Source of the DNA: Martinezella tropici
Lineage (GTDB): Bacteria > Pseudomonadota > Alphaproteobacteria > Rhizobiales > Rhizobiaceae
Length of the DNA: 64,000 nucleotides
Assembly (NCBI GenBank): GCA_000799755.1
Contig: JUHI01000003.1
Coordinates: 124,001-188,000, forward strand
Direction: 5' to 3'
Each line of letters starts with the position of its first letter. Position 1 is the stretch's first letter. The position numbers and the translations under genes are program-made. The notes beneath the pieces are model-generated. The model was not told where the DNA came from. It saw only the letters and a program-made list of their open reading frames with translations, and did no database searches. Of this stretch, positions 50,931 through 58,625 are shown piece after piece.

Positions 50931-52619
50931 TTATTGGACCGGCTTCAGACGCAGCAGATGCATGAGACGCATGCGGTTGTTGTCGTGGTTTTCCGGGTTC
51001 ATGACCGGGTCCTTATCCGTGACCCAACCGGTGAAACGCTTGCTGGAATACTGATACCAGGTAGGACCGTTGAAGACGGGAACGACCGGGAAATCATCGG
51101 CAATCAGCACCTGAATGTCGTTGAAGATCTTCTTGTGATCGTCATCGGAAGACGATTTCAGATACTGATCGAAGAGCGCATCAAGCTTCGGGTTGGAGTA
51201 ACGCGGCGCAGAAACCGTGAGCTTGCCGGCATAGTTGGTCGACAGGCTCTGATAATAGCCCTGGAACGGCGTGGCGCTATCGGCGCGCGAGTTCATGACG
51301 ACATCGAAGCTGCCATCGAGAAGCTGCTTGCGCCACTGCTCGTATTCAGGCGTGGCAACTGAGGCATTGATGCCCGCCGCGCGCAGGCCTTCGACGGCGA
51401 TCTGGACGGCATCGATCCAGTCGGTCCAGCCATTTGGCACAATGACCGCAAAGGTGATCGGCTTGCCGCTCGGCGTGGTGCGGAAGCCATCGGCACCCTT
51501 CTTGTAGCCGGCATCATCGAGGATCTTGTTTGCCTTGTCGGTGTCGAAGCCCATGAAGGCATCCTTGTCGCCTTCGGCAGCCTTGTTGCGCCAGCTGTCG
51601 AAGCGTGGCGGCAGGCCGCTGGCATGCAGGTTGACAACGGGATAACCGAAGCCGGCAATATCGACCATCGACTTGCGATCCATCGCCATACTGAAGGCGT
51701 GGCGGAAATTGAGATCCTTGAAAGCCTCGAGGTTACCGGCATTCGTCGACTTGAAGTTCATCTGGAAGGCGACGGTTTCTGCCGGCGGCTGCCAGTAGCC
51801 GTTATGTTGCGGATCGAGCGCGACGAAGGTCTTGTCGATCTGCGGCAGGAACGAGCCGATCCAGTCGACCGTGCCTTCCGGCAGCAGCGCCAGCATCTGG
51901 TCGTTGCCCGAGATCTGCGGCAGGCGCAGGCAATCGACATGAAGCGACGCGGCATCCCAATAGTTCGGATTGCGGCACTGCTCGTAAACCTGCGGCGTGA
52001 AGCGGCGAACTTCCGTCATCGGGCCAGAGCCGATGGGCTTTTCGTTCTTGAAAGCGACCGGATCGGCAACGTCCTTCCAGACATGCTCGGGCACGACGGC
52101 GAGATCGGCGAGCGATTCCGGGAATTCGGAATTTACGGTCTTGAGGTTGATCTTCACCTCCGTCGGCGACGGCGCTTCGACGGAGGCGACCGTCTGGCCA
52201 ACACCGACGGTATCGACGGCCGGATTCTTGAGCATCAGGTCGATCGTGTATTTCACGTCGGCCGAGGTCAGTGGCTGACCGTCCGACCATTTCACGCCGG
52301 GACGCAGCTCATAGGTGATCGACATCAGATCATCGGAGAACTTGTAGCTCGTCGCCAGGCGCCAGACCGGCTTGCCGCCATCATTCGCGTTGAAGATGAC
52401 CAGCGGCTCGTAAATGAAATCCATCGTGCTCTGGCGGCGACCGGCGAGATCGAAGGGGTTGAAGTTGCTGACCCAGCTGGTCTGCTCTTCGATGTGCATC
52501 GTCAGCACGGATTCGGCCGCGGAAGCAGCGCCCGCACCGAATGCCAGCGAAGCGCCAAGCGCCGCTGCCAATGATGTCCGTTGAAATAGATTGCGCAATG
52601 ACCTTTTCCTCATTCCCAT
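50931..52619 (-). CDS. Family-5 extracellular solute-binding protein, likely for chitooligosaccharides
   Basis: 562 residues. Signal peptide with RTSLAAALGASLAFGAGAAS AAE cleavage region. SBP family 5 hallmarks: YELRPGVKWSDGQPLTSADV, NLKTVNSEFPESLADLAVVP, FKDLNFRHAFSMAMDRKSMV, NILDDAGYKKGADGFR-like segments. The same fold binds chitin oligosaccharides in Vibrio. With a GH20 enzyme and ROK regulator in the operon, an amino-sugar oligosaccharide is the best ligand guess; peptides cannot be excluded. GAGGGAGC precedes the ATG. Confidence 0.88.
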   Translation of the reverse strand: MGMRKRSLRNLFQRTSLAAALGASLAFGAGAASAAESVLTMHIEEQTSWVSNFNPFDLAGRRQSTMDFIYEPLVIFNANDGGKPVWRLATSYKFSDDLMSITYELRPGVKWSDGQPLTSADVKYTIDLMLKNPAVDTVGVGQTVASVEAPSPTEVKINLKTVNSEFPESLADLAVVPEHVWKDVADPVAFKNEKPIGSGPMTEVRRFTPQVYEQCRNPNYWDAASLHVDCLRLPQISGNDQMLALLPEGTVDWIGSFLPQIDKTFVALDPQHNGYWQPPAETVAFQMNFKSTNAGNLEAFKDLNFRHAFSMAMDRKSMVDIAGFGYPVVNLHASGLPPRFDSWRNKAAEGDKDAFMGFDTDKANKILDDAGYKKGADGFRTTPSGKPITFAVIVPNGWTDWIDAVQIAVEGLRAAGINASVATPEYEQWRKQLLDGSFDVVMNSRADSATPFQGYYQSLSTNYAGKLTVSAPRYSNPKLDALFDQYLKSSSDDDHKKIFNDIQVLIADDFPVVPVFNGPTWYQYSSKRFTGWVTDKDPVMNPENHDNNRMRLMHLLRLKPVQ

Positions 52620-52650
52620 TTGCAGCTCCCTCTCGCTGTTTTGAGTAGTC

Positions 52651-52689
52651 AATCAAATTGATTTAATCGTGAGTTTTGGGAATCGTCAA
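52651..52689 (-). promoter_or_regulatory. Promoter and operator of the oligosaccharide uptake operon
   Basis: On the minus strand TTGACG (52689-52684), a 17-base spacer and TTAAAT (52666-52661) form a good sigma70 promoter about 42 bases before the binding-protein ATG. AATCAAATTGATT (52651-52663), a perfect 13-bp palindrome, overlaps the -10 and the start site. Its AT-rich arms suit a NagC/ROK-type site. Binding is inferred. Confidence 0.65.
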
Positions 52690-52998
52690 TCGCTGATTGG
52701 AAATCAACAGGCACTCATTTCGATGCTCGCGGGAATGACTCAGAGCGCGGCAACGATCGATTGCCGTTCGGGATCGATGGTGAAAATCGCGGGCTGCTCG
52801 CCTCTCCCGGCTCAAAGGCGGGGAACAAGGAGCGACGCATCGCGCGGAGGCGCAACAAAAACGGCTGCTGGAAAGAACGAGACATGCATCTCCGATGCCG
52901 GCCCTCCGGCGTTGAAGGCGTGACAATCAAATGTACCGGTAGATGTCCCAGAGATCAGCCATTCGCTCGGCGTCTACGCCCGGGGAAAACGGCTGATA

Positions 52999-53038
52999 GT
53001 TCGGATTGCGATGAGGCCACCCTCATCGCAATCCGAAC
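52999..53038. terminator. Long perfect hairpin after the ridA-like gene
   Basis: A perfect 17-bp stem (GTTCGGATTGCGATGAG at 52999-53015 and its complement at 53022-53038) with a 6-base loop, 17 bases beyond the RidA stop. Probable terminator for that gene, though a T-run is weak. Confidence 0.6.
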
Positions 53039-53055
53039 GGCAAAGCCGCTTGCAC

Positions 53056-53451
53056 TCAGTCGAGCGGCTTGTAGGCGATGACGTCCATCTCGACCTTTAC
53101 GTCGACCATCATCGGCGACTGAACGGTCGAGCGCGCCGGCGGATGATCGATGAAATGCTTCTCGAATACGGCATTGAAGCTCGAGAAATCTCGCGCATCA
53201 TCCAGCCAAACATTGACCTTCACCACATGCTCGAGCGTGCAATCGGCAAGGGCAAGCACATCCTTGATGTTGGCGATGACCTGCTCGGTCTGTTTGACGA
53301 TATTGCCGGTAACGATTTCACCGTTGACGGTCGGGACCTGGCCCGAGACGTAAATGAAATCCCCTGCCCGAACTGCTTTGGCGAAGGGACGCCGCTGGCC
53401 GCCGGCCTGATTGTCGGCGACGTCAAAACGGATCAGCTTTTTCTTGCTCAT
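53056..53451 (-). CDS. RidA family protein (imine/enamine deaminase-like)
   Basis: 131 residues. YVSGQVPTVNGEIVTGNIVK, QTEQVIANIKDVLALADCTL, VVKVNVWLDDARDFSSFNAV and PPARSTVQSPMMV form a full RidA/YjgF/YER057c fold, with the conserved Arg in PARSTV and acidic residue in VEMDVIAY. The family hydrolyses reactive enamines; this member is of the later-diverged type, so substrate may differ. Upstream of and co-directional with the transporter operon but separated by a terminator-like hairpin. Confidence 0.9.
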   Translation of the reverse strand: MSKKKLIRFDVADNQAGGQRRPFAKAVRAGDFIYVSGQVPTVNGEIVTGNIVKQTEQVIANIKDVLALADCTLEHVVKVNVWLDDARDFSSFNAVFEKHFIDHPPARSTVQSPMMVDVKVEMDVIAYKPLD

Positions 53452-53848
53452 GATATCTTCGATTTCTCCCTATTGCCGAAAGCCGCAGCCGCCATCGCCC
53501 CATCGTACAAGGCGCAAGCACCCAGCTCCTCTGCGTCCTCATTATCTGGCGCGGCATCGGCACGCCAGATCGTTTCACGTATTCAGCTGGCTGATTCTGA
53601 CTATTCAAATCCAGCTCAACTGAAGCAAGAACGTTAGCTCTCCAATAAAGAGGCGCAAATTCAATAGGTTGCAAGAGCAATCTCAGTGAACTCCTCTCGC
53701 ACCAAGCCTCACTTCCTCTGCTTTAGCCGGTCGGCAGGGAGCGTCGCCTGCTTTCGCAAACCCCGCCACGATTGCATTTCCGCCCTCGCCCCTGATAAGA
53801 CATGACATGTTTCGTCATATGATTGATTGACGTTCAGGAGGAGTTGTC
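53452..53848. other. Divergent promoter region, no gene
   Basis: About 400 bases between the ridA-like gene and an SDR gene. ATGAC-N7-GTCAT (53802-53818), a small palindrome, lies 31 bases before the SDR start and could be an operator. GGAGGAG precedes the SDR ATG. No RNA gene or repeat recognised. Confidence 0.4.
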
Positions 53849-54643
53849 ATGGCAGAACTCGCGCAATTGCTTGCGTCCATTCGCATTCCAGATCTTGCCG
53901 GCAAACGGGTGTTGATCACGGGCGCTTCGACCGGCATCGGCGCTGCGGTCGCGCGCGCCTTTGCCGCGCAGGGCATGAAGATCGGTCTACACTTCAATGC
54001 GAGCCGCGATCCGGCTGAAAAGCTGGCCGCCGAAATCAAGGCTGGCGGTGGAACAGTGCATCTCATCCAGGGCGATGTCTCGCAGGACGGCGAGACCGAA
54101 CGCGTCGTCAAGGATGCAGCGGAAGCGCTTGGTGGCCTCGATGGTCTCGTCAACAATGCCGGCGGCATGCTGGGGCGACTTCCGACCGCCGAGATGACCG
54201 ATGCGCATTATGAGCGGGTGATGAACCTCAATGCCCGCTCCGTGCTTGCGGCGACCCGCGCCGCCCATCCTTACCTCAAGCAGCAGGGCGGCTTCGTCAT
54301 CAATACGACTTCCATCGCCGCGCGCAATGGCGGCGGCAACGGCGCCATTCTCTACGCGGCGTCGAAGGGCTTCGTCTCGACCATTACGCACGGTCACGCC
54401 AAGGAGTTCGTCAACGACAAGATCCGCGTCAATGCCGTCGCGCCCGGCGTCATCGCAACGCCGTTCCACGAGCGCTATACCAACGACGAGCAGATGGAAT
54501 TGCAGCGCAAGACGATCCCCATGGGTTTTGTCGGCACGTCCGAGGATTGCGTCGGCGCCTACCTCTTCCTCGCCTCTCCGACGCTATCCGGCTACGTCAC
54601 CGGTCAGATCATCGAGGTCAATGGCGGTCAGCTCATGCCGTGA
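53849..54643 (+). CDS. Short-chain dehydrogenase/reductase
   Basis: 264 residues, classical SDR. Cofactor motif LITGASTGIGAAVARAFAAQ, NNAGGMLG, catalytic serine in INTTSIAARNGGGN and Tyr-Lys in LYAASKGFVSTI; PGVIATPFH and GYVTGQIIEVNGGQLMP at the end are typical. Position of Asn/Arg after the second strand (LHFNASRDPAE) hints at NADP(H). Substrate unknown. Confidence 0.9.
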   Translation: MAELAQLLASIRIPDLAGKRVLITGASTGIGAAVARAFAAQGMKIGLHFNASRDPAEKLAAEIKAGGGTVHLIQGDVSQDGETERVVKDAAEALGGLDGLVNNAGGMLGRLPTAEMTDAHYERVMNLNARSVLAATRAAHPYLKQQGGFVINTTSIAARNGGGNGAILYAASKGFVSTITHGHAKEFVNDKIRVNAVAPGVIATPFHERYTNDEQMELQRKTIPMGFVGTSEDCVGAYLFLASPTLSGYVTGQIIEVNGGQLMP

Positions 54644-54717
54644 AACCGGCTATTGGTCGCTTTGCGCGCCGGGCGATGCTAGTCTGGCCAGGCGCGACGG
54701 CCTTCACGTTGCAGAAG

Positions 54718-55620
54718 ATGGAGCGGATGCGGATGGCAAGGACGCCCATTCAGGACGGCAGCAAGACCTCGGTGGAATTGACGCATCCGGAGCGGATCTA
54801 TTGGCCCGATGACGGGGTCAGCAAGCAGGATCTTCTCGACTATTACGCCCTGGCTTGGCAGCGCATGATGCCTTTCATCGCCAATCGTCCGCTGGCTCTG
54901 CTGCGCTGTCCCGATGGCATTCAAGGGCCACGTTTTTTCCAGAAGCATGCCTGGAAGGGGATCAACCCGCATATCGAGGAAATCGCCGATCCCGAGGACA
55001 AGGACGCCACGAAGCTCCTGAAGATCACCGATTTCGACGGTCTCGCCGCCCTCGTCCAGTCGGCTGCGCTGGAAATTCATCCCTGGGGCACGACGACGGA
55101 CCATTGGGAGAGGCCAGACATGATCATCATGGACCTGGACCCCGGCGAGGACGTCGCCTGGAGCAAGGTCGTGAATGCGGCGAAGGAAATCAAAGAGCGT
55201 TTCTCGGCTCTGGGGCTAACATCCTTCGTCAAAACCTCCGGCGGCAAGGGGCTGCATGTTGTCGCATCCGTCAAGTCGCAGGCGACCTGGCCTGATATCA
55301 AGGGCGCCGCCGAAGCGATCGCCCATACCATGAGCGCGGATAGTCCGGAGGCATATTTATCGATTGCAAGCAAGGCAAAGCGCACTGGCCACATCTTCAT
55401 CGATTATCTACGCAACGGCCGCGGCAATACGGCAGTGGCGCCCTATTCGGCGCGGGCAAGAAAGGGCGCAGCGGTTTCTATGCCGGTCACTTGGGAGGAA
55501 TTGGACGGCAAGATCGGGCCGGCTTCCTTTACCGTCAGCAACGCGGCCTCACGCCTCGGCCAATCGAGCAACGATCCCTGGGCCGATTTTTTCACGGCGG
55601 CAGCGCCACTCAAGGTCTGA
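54718..55620 (+). CDS. Stand-alone LigD-type DNA polymerase/primase domain
   Basis: 300 residues, only the polymerase domain of LigD. VELTHPERIYWPDDGVSKQD, LLRCPDGIQGPRFFQKHAWK, IIMDLDPGEDVAW with the metal-binding Asp-x-Asp, FVKTSGGKGLHVVASV and FIDYLRNGRGNTAVAPYSAR. It belongs to the archaeo-eukaryotic primase superfamily used in non-homologous end joining. No ligase, phosphoesterase or Ku is adjacent, so partners must be encoded elsewhere. Start is uncertain: ATG at 54718, 54727 or 54733 (GGAG lies 9 bases before the last). Confidence 0.88.
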   Translation: MERMRMARTPIQDGSKTSVELTHPERIYWPDDGVSKQDLLDYYALAWQRMMPFIANRPLALLRCPDGIQGPRFFQKHAWKGINPHIEEIADPEDKDATKLLKITDFDGLAALVQSAALEIHPWGTTTDHWERPDMIIMDLDPGEDVAWSKVVNAAKEIKERFSALGLTSFVKTSGGKGLHVVASVKSQATWPDIKGAAEAIAHTMSADSPEAYLSIASKAKRTGHIFIDYLRNGRGNTAVAPYSARARKGAAVSMPVTWEELDGKIGPASFTVSNAASRLGQSSNDPWADFFTAAAPLKV

Positions 55621-55622
55621 CC

Positions 55623-56189
55623 TCATACCAGAAACGGAATCAGCGCCGGCGTGCTGGCCTTGTAGTCGGCATAGGCCGGGCCGAAGGTCTCGCTCATCCA
55701 GCGCTCCTCGATCGATACGCGGCGGAGCACCGCATAGAGCATGGCGGCAACCGCAAACACGGCGGCGATATCGCCGCGCGCAATTGCCGAGCCGATGATG
55801 GCGAGCATCAGACCGGAATAGATCGGGTGCCTCACAAGCGCATAGGGGCCGGAACGGATGAGCGTGTGATCTTCCTTCAGTGTAATCACCCCGCTCCAGT
55901 TGCGCCCGATATGATAGCGGGCCCAGACGGCGAAAAGGAGACCTATGAAGGTCAGGGCAGCACCGATCGCGTAGGTTGCCGGGTCTTGCGGGATGATGCG
56001 ATACTGCAGCGGACCCAGCCAGATCCGGTTGACCGCCAGAAGAAAGGCACCGATCCAGATCGGCACGGTATTGCCGAGCCTAGATAGCGGGTCCTCCTGC
56101 CGCACGCTCCTCTTGACGCTGAACGAGGCAAACAGCCAGATCAGCAGCCAGACGATCCAGCAGGCAGGAATGAATTGATAGAGGAGCAT
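55623..56189 (-). CDS. Isoprenylcysteine carboxyl methyltransferase-like membrane protein
   Basis: 188 residues, four to five transmembrane segments (FIPACWIVWLLIWLFASFSV, YAIGAALTFIGLLFAVWARY). The ICMT/phospholipid-methyltransferase signature GPYALVRHPIYSGLMLAIIG and the later EERWMSETFGPAYADYKAST are clear. S-adenosylmethionine-dependent methylation of a lipid or lipidated substrate is likely; target unknown. Three bases from the glutathione transferase gene, in the same direction. Confidence 0.85.
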   Translation of the reverse strand: MLLYQFIPACWIVWLLIWLFASFSVKRSVRQEDPLSRLGNTVPIWIGAFLLAVNRIWLGPLQYRIIPQDPATYAIGAALTFIGLLFAVWARYHIGRNWSGVITLKEDHTLIRSGPYALVRHPIYSGLMLAIIGSAIARGDIAAVFAVAAMLYAVLRRVSIEERWMSETFGPAYADYKASTPALIPFLV

Positions 56190-56192
56190 CGC

Positions 56193-56930
56193 TTACGCCA
56201 TGTCTTTATCGAGCTCCGGATAATGCCGGAAAATGCCGTTCTCATTGAAGGGAATGCGGCGGTCGGAGTGAAGATAGCGAGCAATGTTGGGCCGTTTCAT
56301 GACATCAGCGTGCAGTGCTGTCAGATGCTGATATCGCCGATCCAGATGCTTCGTCGCGCGGGGGAAAGCATAGCGCAGCCCCTCATAGACCTGAAACAGC
56401 GAGAGATCGACATAGGTCAATTCACCGCCGAAGATGTGGGTCGGTCCGTGCGTGTTCTGCTGCAGCACCCGCTCGAAATAGCCGAGAAATTTCGGGATGC
56501 GGTTTTCGATGAATTCCGCGGCGCGCGCCTTGGCTTCAGGCTTCTGGTCCTCGTAATATTTCGATGTGGCGATGGGATGGTGTGTGTCGTGCACCTCGGC
56601 GACAAGATCGGTGATCGTCAGTTGCAGGCCGTTCAAGACGTGACGCTGGCCCTCATCAGCGGGCGCCAGGCCAAGCTTCGGCCCAAGATACATCAGTATG
56701 TTCGCGACATGCGGGATAATCAGATCGCCGTCCTTCAAGAACGGTGGGGCAAACGGGATGTCGGGCTCGGCCTTGCCATCCATGATGGCAAACATCGCTG
56801 GCATTCCCTGCCCCTTGCTTGTCGGGCCGCGACAAATATCCACATAGTCGGCACCAGCTTCTTCCAGCGCGAGCCGCACGAATTCACCACGCCCCTGGAT
56901 GCCGTCCCAATAATAGAGTTCATAGGCCAC
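56193..56930 (-). CDS. Glutathione S-transferase family protein
   Basis: 245 residues. N-terminal thioredoxin-like part with Tyr/Trp near the start (YELYYWDGIQGRGEFVRLAL), cis-Pro region FAPPFLKDGDLIIPHVANIL and a C-terminal helical domain (THIFGGELTYVDLSLFQVYE). Co-directional with the ICMT-like gene and probably in the same transcript. Likely detoxification; substrate unknown. Confidence 0.88.
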   Translation of the reverse strand: MAYELYYWDGIQGRGEFVRLALEEAGADYVDICRGPTSKGQGMPAMFAIMDGKAEPDIPFAPPFLKDGDLIIPHVANILMYLGPKLGLAPADEGQRHVLNGLQLTITDLVAEVHDTHHPIATSKYYEDQKPEAKARAAEFIENRIPKFLGYFERVLQQNTHGPTHIFGGELTYVDLSLFQVYEGLRYAFPRATKHLDRRYQHLTALHADVMKRPNIARYLHSDRRIPFNENGIFRHYPELDKDMA

Positions 56931-57196
56931 TGGTTTTCGCTCCCACGAATTGAAGACGGCTGGCGGCGGCTATCGCAACACCCGGCGCTGCACCGTCGCA
57001 TCACGTTCAATGCCAAACGACGTTTCCGGCCGAGCCGACCATCGGCTCGTTCCAAGCTTACAATCTAGCGTCGGCATGGCGGAAGATAAGGGGCAATCGA
57101 CGACGAGGGACGATACTCGTGCAAGGAGACTGCATGGCTTCGTCACCGTCTGCCCGAAGGAAAGGATCGCGCTGAGGGCGCCCTTCCCGTCCGTGA

Positions 57197-57511
57197 TTAG
57201 GAATTCGGGCTTTGCTCGTGGCGCTTGCGCGTCGCGGCCGCCTTCTTTGCAGAGGCGGATCGCTCGCCGGCCGGCCGGCTTGCCGCAGCATGGCCACCGA
57301 TCCTGCCGCCCCTTTCGGACGATTCATGATTTTCGGGATGCCCGCGGCCCGAACCCGACTTCTTGCCGCCGCCACTTTCCCTGTTCACCGTCGCCCATGC
57401 ACGCCGTTCCGCCTCCTCATGGGAGACGCCGCGGCCCTCATAACTTTCTTCGATATGTTCAGCCTTGCGCTTCTGCTTGTCGGTATAGGCGGATTTATCT
57501 CCTCGGGGCAT
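57197..57511 (-). CDS. Small basic 'plasmid stabilization'-type protein
   Basis: 104 residues. MPRGDKSAYTDKQKRKAEHI, EESYEGRGVSHEEAERRAWA, TVNRESGGGKKSGSGRG match a small family often annotated as plasmid stabilisation protein, although a real role in plasmid maintenance has not been shown. The tail is Lys/Ala/Ser rich. GAGAAAGATC precedes the ATG at 57511. Confidence 0.75.
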   Translation of the reverse strand: MPRGDKSAYTDKQKRKAEHIEESYEGRGVSHEEAERRAWATVNRESGGGKKSGSGRGHPENHESSERGGRIGGHAAASRPAGERSASAKKAAATRKRHEQSPNS

Positions 57512-57551
57512 GATCTTTCTCCTTGGCTCAGGATGAAAGACCAATCCGTCG

Positions 57552-57746
57552 TCAGGGAAAAGGTTCCGAAATTTGGCCGGGCGAATTGCGATGCGCAGAG
57601 AACATCCGAAAGCGCCGATCATGCGGGGCCGGGACATGTTGCTTGGCCGACGCCGGAAAGAAGACGCCGACCGAGCGATCGATGATCAAAATGAGGACCA
57701 AAGCCGTGAGAAGATAGATCGCGGCGAGCACAAGGAGAGATGTCAT
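57552..57746 (-). CDS. Small single-pass membrane protein
   Basis: 64 residues. One hydrophobic helix at the N-terminus (TSLLVLAAIYLLTALVLILI) then a basic tail. The frame ends 41 bases before the basic protein gene in the same direction. No strong ribosome-binding site; start at 57746 chosen because it puts the helix first. Function unknown. Confidence 0.45.
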   Translation of the reverse strand: MTSLLVLAAIYLLTALVLILIIDRSVGVFFPASAKQHVPAPHDRRFRMFSAHRNSPGQISEPFP

Positions 57747-58020
57747 CTCATCGTCTCCAAGCTGCCGGCAGGACACAAAAAACACCACGCTGCGACGATC
57801 GTCATAACAGTCATTTCCAGATCATCGATATAGCTTCCACACATTGCCGGACTCCCTTCGCAACCTGTAGCAGCGATGTGTGACAACTATTTCGCGGAAT
57901 GGAGCCAAATCACCGAAATGATTGCGAATATTTCGCCCGCAGCCGTCTTCTGAAAGAGAGACGGCCCGATGTTGCCATCGAGCCGCTCTCATCTCCGCCA
58001 CACCCCTAAAGCTGACAGGC

Positions 58021-58290
58021 CTAGGCCTTTGCGGCAGTAGCCTTCTTCGACGATTTCTTCGCTGGTTTGGCTACCTTCTCCTCGGTGACGGCGGCTGCGG
58101 CAGCCGGCGTCTTGCGCTTGGCCTTCGGCTTGACGTCGATCGTGCTGCCGTTTGCTGTGGTTTCTTCAAGCTCAATGCGCTCGCTGCTCGCCCGAGCCCA
58201 ATGCTCGACGTCACGTCCCGAAGGATGACCTTCCTCTTCCCATATGGCGTATGCGCGCTTCTTGATCCATTCGTCCCGAGGTTCCAACAT
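58021..58290 (-). CDS. DUF2934 protein with lysine/alanine-rich tail
   Basis: 89 residues. DEWIKKRAYAIWEEEGHPSG and RDVEHWARA are the DUF2934 core. The C-terminal half (KPKAKRKTPAAAAAV, then KPAKKSSKKATAAKA) resembles histone H1-like tails, so nucleic-acid binding is possible. ATG at 58290 is used; a start at 58335 would add 15 residues. Confidence 0.8.
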   Translation of the reverse strand: MLEPRDEWIKKRAYAIWEEEGHPSGRDVEHWARASSERIELEETTANGSTIDVKPKAKRKTPAAAAAVTEEKVAKPAKKSSKKATAAKA

Positions 58291-58625
58291 CTGCCGTTCT
58301 CCGTTCGCATCATTGAACAAGGTTTTGATGAACAATGCCCGTTCTTGAAATGCGGGCTTTCACGCCTCCCCCGAGCAGCCAACCAAGACGCCGTTGCTGG
58401 CATTCTTCCGGTTTCGACTCTCGAACCGCAGTGGCGCTTCAAACAAGAAACAGAAGTTACCGTGGGGGCGGTAGCGAAGCAGCCGAAGCACTCCGAGTAT
58501 GCTGCTGGGAGCAACAGGGTTCAATTAAAAATATCTAGTGGGCTCAGGTTTCACACCGCTATCAATGGTGCGGTGATCACGAGTCGGCTCATTGCAGCTT
58601 TTGCGGGCAAGGATATACTCGTGGC

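Larger units (their letters stand above)
52620..53055. other. Intergenic region between RidA and the transporter operon
   Basis: Holds the operon promoter (52,651-52,689) and a strong hairpin (52,999-53,038). Between about 52,700 and 52,990 there is no supported gene; frames on both strands lack ribosome-binding sites and recognisable domains. Confidence 0.4.

Noticed and set aside
57197..57511. A toxin-antitoxin or plasmid maintenance locus
   Set aside because: The 'plasmid stabilization' name is a database label; there is no paired toxin-like gene and no replication genes nearby.
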